Below the pieces are notes generated by a model that searched no databases, had not been told where the DNA came from, and was given only the letters and a program-made list of their open reading frames with translations. This document shows positions 62,650 to 64,000 of a stretch of DNA of 64,000 nucleotides, piece after piece; the stretch's first letter is position 1, and each line of letters begins with the position of its first letter. A program made the position numbers and the translations under genes. This DNA is from Nitrospiraceae bacterium. GTDB lineage: Bacteria; Nitrospirota; Nitrospiria; Nitrospirales; UBA8639. Location of the stretch: positions 124,001 through 188,000 of the forward strand of contig JACKFF010000002.1 in NCBI GenBank assembly GCA_020632595.1. The letters are read 5' to 3'.

Positions 62650-63900
62650 TTAGGTCGCGGGGGGTTGTTCGGGAGTATTCTCAACGTCGGGTTCTGATCC
62701 TTCCGAAATCATTTTTGGTGTGACTATCATTCCTTCCCGAATCTTGAGAAGTCCCTCGACGACGACCATCTCGCCAGGTTGAAGGCCCTCGTCGATCAGC
62801 CAGAGGGAATCGATCCTGGGCCCCAGAGTCACTTTTCGAAATGCTACTTTGTTTTCTTCTCCGATCACCGCGACTTGATAGGTGCCCTGGAGTTCCTGGA
62901 TGGCTCGTTGCTGGACCAACAGTCCTCCGGGGCGGGTTTCGATGGGAATTCGTACCTTGGCAAAAAGGCCTGGACGCAGGAGGTTCCCGGGATTCGGGAA
63001 ATAACTGACGATGGTGATCGTCCCCGTCTTGACGTCAACCTGGCGGTCAGCGAGGACCGCTCTTCCTTTATGTGGGTACACGCTTCCATTGGCAAGAATC
63101 AGCTGGAGGTCATGGGAGGGATTGAATTGTTCCTGTCCGCCGGCCTTTTCGATCCGGTCGGCGAGTTTTAGGTACTCCTTTTCGCTGATGGGAAAGTTGA
63201 CTTTGATCGGGTCCACTTGAGAAACGGTCGTCATGGACGTATTTTCAAGGATGAGGTCGCCGATTTGCGACGTGGCGATTCCTGCTATTCCATTGATCGG
63301 CGACGTTATACGGGTCCAACCATAGTTCAATTGCGCATTATCAAGCTTAGCCCGGGCGGAAGCTACTGAGGCCCGGTTGGCAGCACTTGCCTGTCTGGCA
63401 TCATCCAGTTCCTTCTGGCTGATCGCGCCTTCTGCGGCAAGGGGAGTGTTCCGTTTGACGTCTAGCAGGCTCTTTTTAAAGGCGGCTTCCGCCCGGGCAA
63501 GTTCGGCCTTCGCTTGATCCAGGGCGGCTTTGTACGGTCGTGGGTCGATGGTAAACAACAGGTCGCCGGCCTTCACCACGGACCCTTCGGTGTAATTGCG
63601 TGACAACAGATAGCCCTGAATTCTGGCACGAATCTGGGCATTCACGAATCCGACGGTGGTTCCCACCCATTCCCCGTAAATCGGTACGTCCTTTTGTACC
63701 ACTTCAGCGACCAGCACCTCAGGCGGCGGCGGCGTGGATTCTACCTCTTTGCGGTCACATCCAAAGATTATCCCAACCAGAAGGTATACCAGCAGTAGAC
63801 CTAACCCTCGTTTGAAATAATGCAAGGCAGGGTGTGTGAGCTTGTCAAAATTTAAAGAATTTTGGTTCGGGAAGGGAGTCGATAAGGGGTGTCTTGTCAA
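62650..63900 (-). CDS. RND periplasmic adaptor lipoprotein (AcrA/MexA-like)
   Basis: 416 residues. A hydrophobic signal with lipobox VGIIFGC is followed by the adaptor domains: lipoyl halves (IRARIQGYLLSRNYTEGSVV, ITSPINGIAGIATSQIGDLI), an alpha-helical hairpin (RAEAAFKKSLLDVKRNTPLA), and a beta-barrel with LRPGLFAKVRIPI. It links the RND pump to the outer-membrane channel. There is no ATG; TTG 63900 is supported by GGGAG six to seven bases upstream, though a later TTG would still keep the signal peptide. It is the first gene of the operon; its promoter lies in the last 100 bases of the window. Confidence 0.9.
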   Translation of the reverse strand: MTRHPLSTPFPNQNSLNFDKLTHPALHYFKRGLGLLLVYLLVGIIFGCDRKEVESTPPPPEVLVAEVVQKDVPIYGEWVGTTVGFVNAQIRARIQGYLLSRNYTEGSVVKAGDLLFTIDPRPYKAALDQAKAELARAEAAFKKSLLDVKRNTPLAAEGAISQKELDDARQASAANRASVASARAKLDNAQLNYGWTRITSPINGIAGIATSQIGDLILENTSMTTVSQVDPIKVNFPISEKEYLKLADRIEKAGGQEQFNPSHDLQLILANGSVYPHKGRAVLADRQVDVKTGTITIVSYFPNPGNLLRPGLFAKVRIPIETRPGGLLVQQRAIQELQGTYQVAVIGEENKVAFRKVTLGPRIDSLWLIDEGLQPGEMVVVEGLLKIREGMIVTPKMISEGSEPDVENTPEQPPAT

Positions 63901-64000
63901 TTCTATCTCCCAGATATTCAGTTATCTTCCTATGCAGGAAATAATACAAGCCATCTATTCTTTCATGATTGAGGTTCTAACCTCAAGTAAGCACCTGACT

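Overview
The window is 64 kb of a moderate-GC bacterial chromosome. Coding is dense, Shine-Dalgarno sites are strong (AAGGAGG-like), and operons are compact and often joined by ATGA overlaps. The diderm cell plan is clear: RND pumps with outer-membrane channels, outer-membrane lipoproteins and a CopB beta-barrel. The gene mix (hybrid sensor kinases, an ammonium-transporter/kinase fusion, a POR-type 2-oxoacid:ferredoxin oxidoreductase, rich copper handling) fits a Nitrospirota (Nitrospira-like) bacterium. That placement rests on recall of family distributions. No nitrification hallmark gene (nxr, amo, hao) and no rRNA or tRNA was seen, so it is a guess.

Layout. 0-8 kb: an ABC-F ATPase, a Sel1 repeat protein, two small proteins with strong ribosome binding sites, then a two-gene minus-strand operon of a periplasmic binding protein and a hybrid sensor kinase. 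8.7-17.1 kb: a catabolic block of tdh-kbl (threonine to glycine plus acetyl-CoA), an acyl-CoA synthetase, a three-gene 2-oxoacid:ferredoxin oxidoreductase and a Glu/Leu/Val-type amino-acid dehydrogenase. 17.3-21.6 kb: a single-domain response regulator, a split YeeE/YedE sulfur transporter, a DUF211/VIT-like pair, an Slp lipoprotein and a PNPOx-like flavoprotein. 21.8-27.1 kb: a 1317-residue ammonium-transporter/hybrid-kinase fusion divergent from a secreted cupredoxin. 27.7-31.7 kb: a SWIM-SNF2 helicase and a two-helix potassium-type channel.

31.7-47.2 kb is a copper/silver handling island: a copper P-type ATPase, an ArsP-like permease, a lipoprotein, CopB, the multicopper oxidase CopA, and cusCBA with a small secreted protein in front. 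It is interrupted by a Phd/VapC-type toxin-antitoxin pair. On one side of the pair is the present cusA 3' end; on the other is a decayed 3' fragment of a second cusA. 47.3-49.5 kb is a plastic strip: a palindromic repeat, an AT-rich gene with a HEPN-like motif between two similar hairpins, and HicBA. 49.6-64 kb: an NDH-2-like dehydrogenase fused to cNMP-binding and CBS domains, a VOC protein, zwf behind tandem hairpins, a methyltransferase, an AI-2E family membrane protein, a stand-alone atpG, and a complete HAE1 RND drug-efflux operon.

The most notable items are the ammonium-transporter kinase, the dehydrogenase-cNMP-CBS fusion, the toxin-antitoxin pair beside the cusA remnant, the HEPN-like cassette and the isolated atpG. 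Functions are inferred from motifs and remembered families; no database search was possible.
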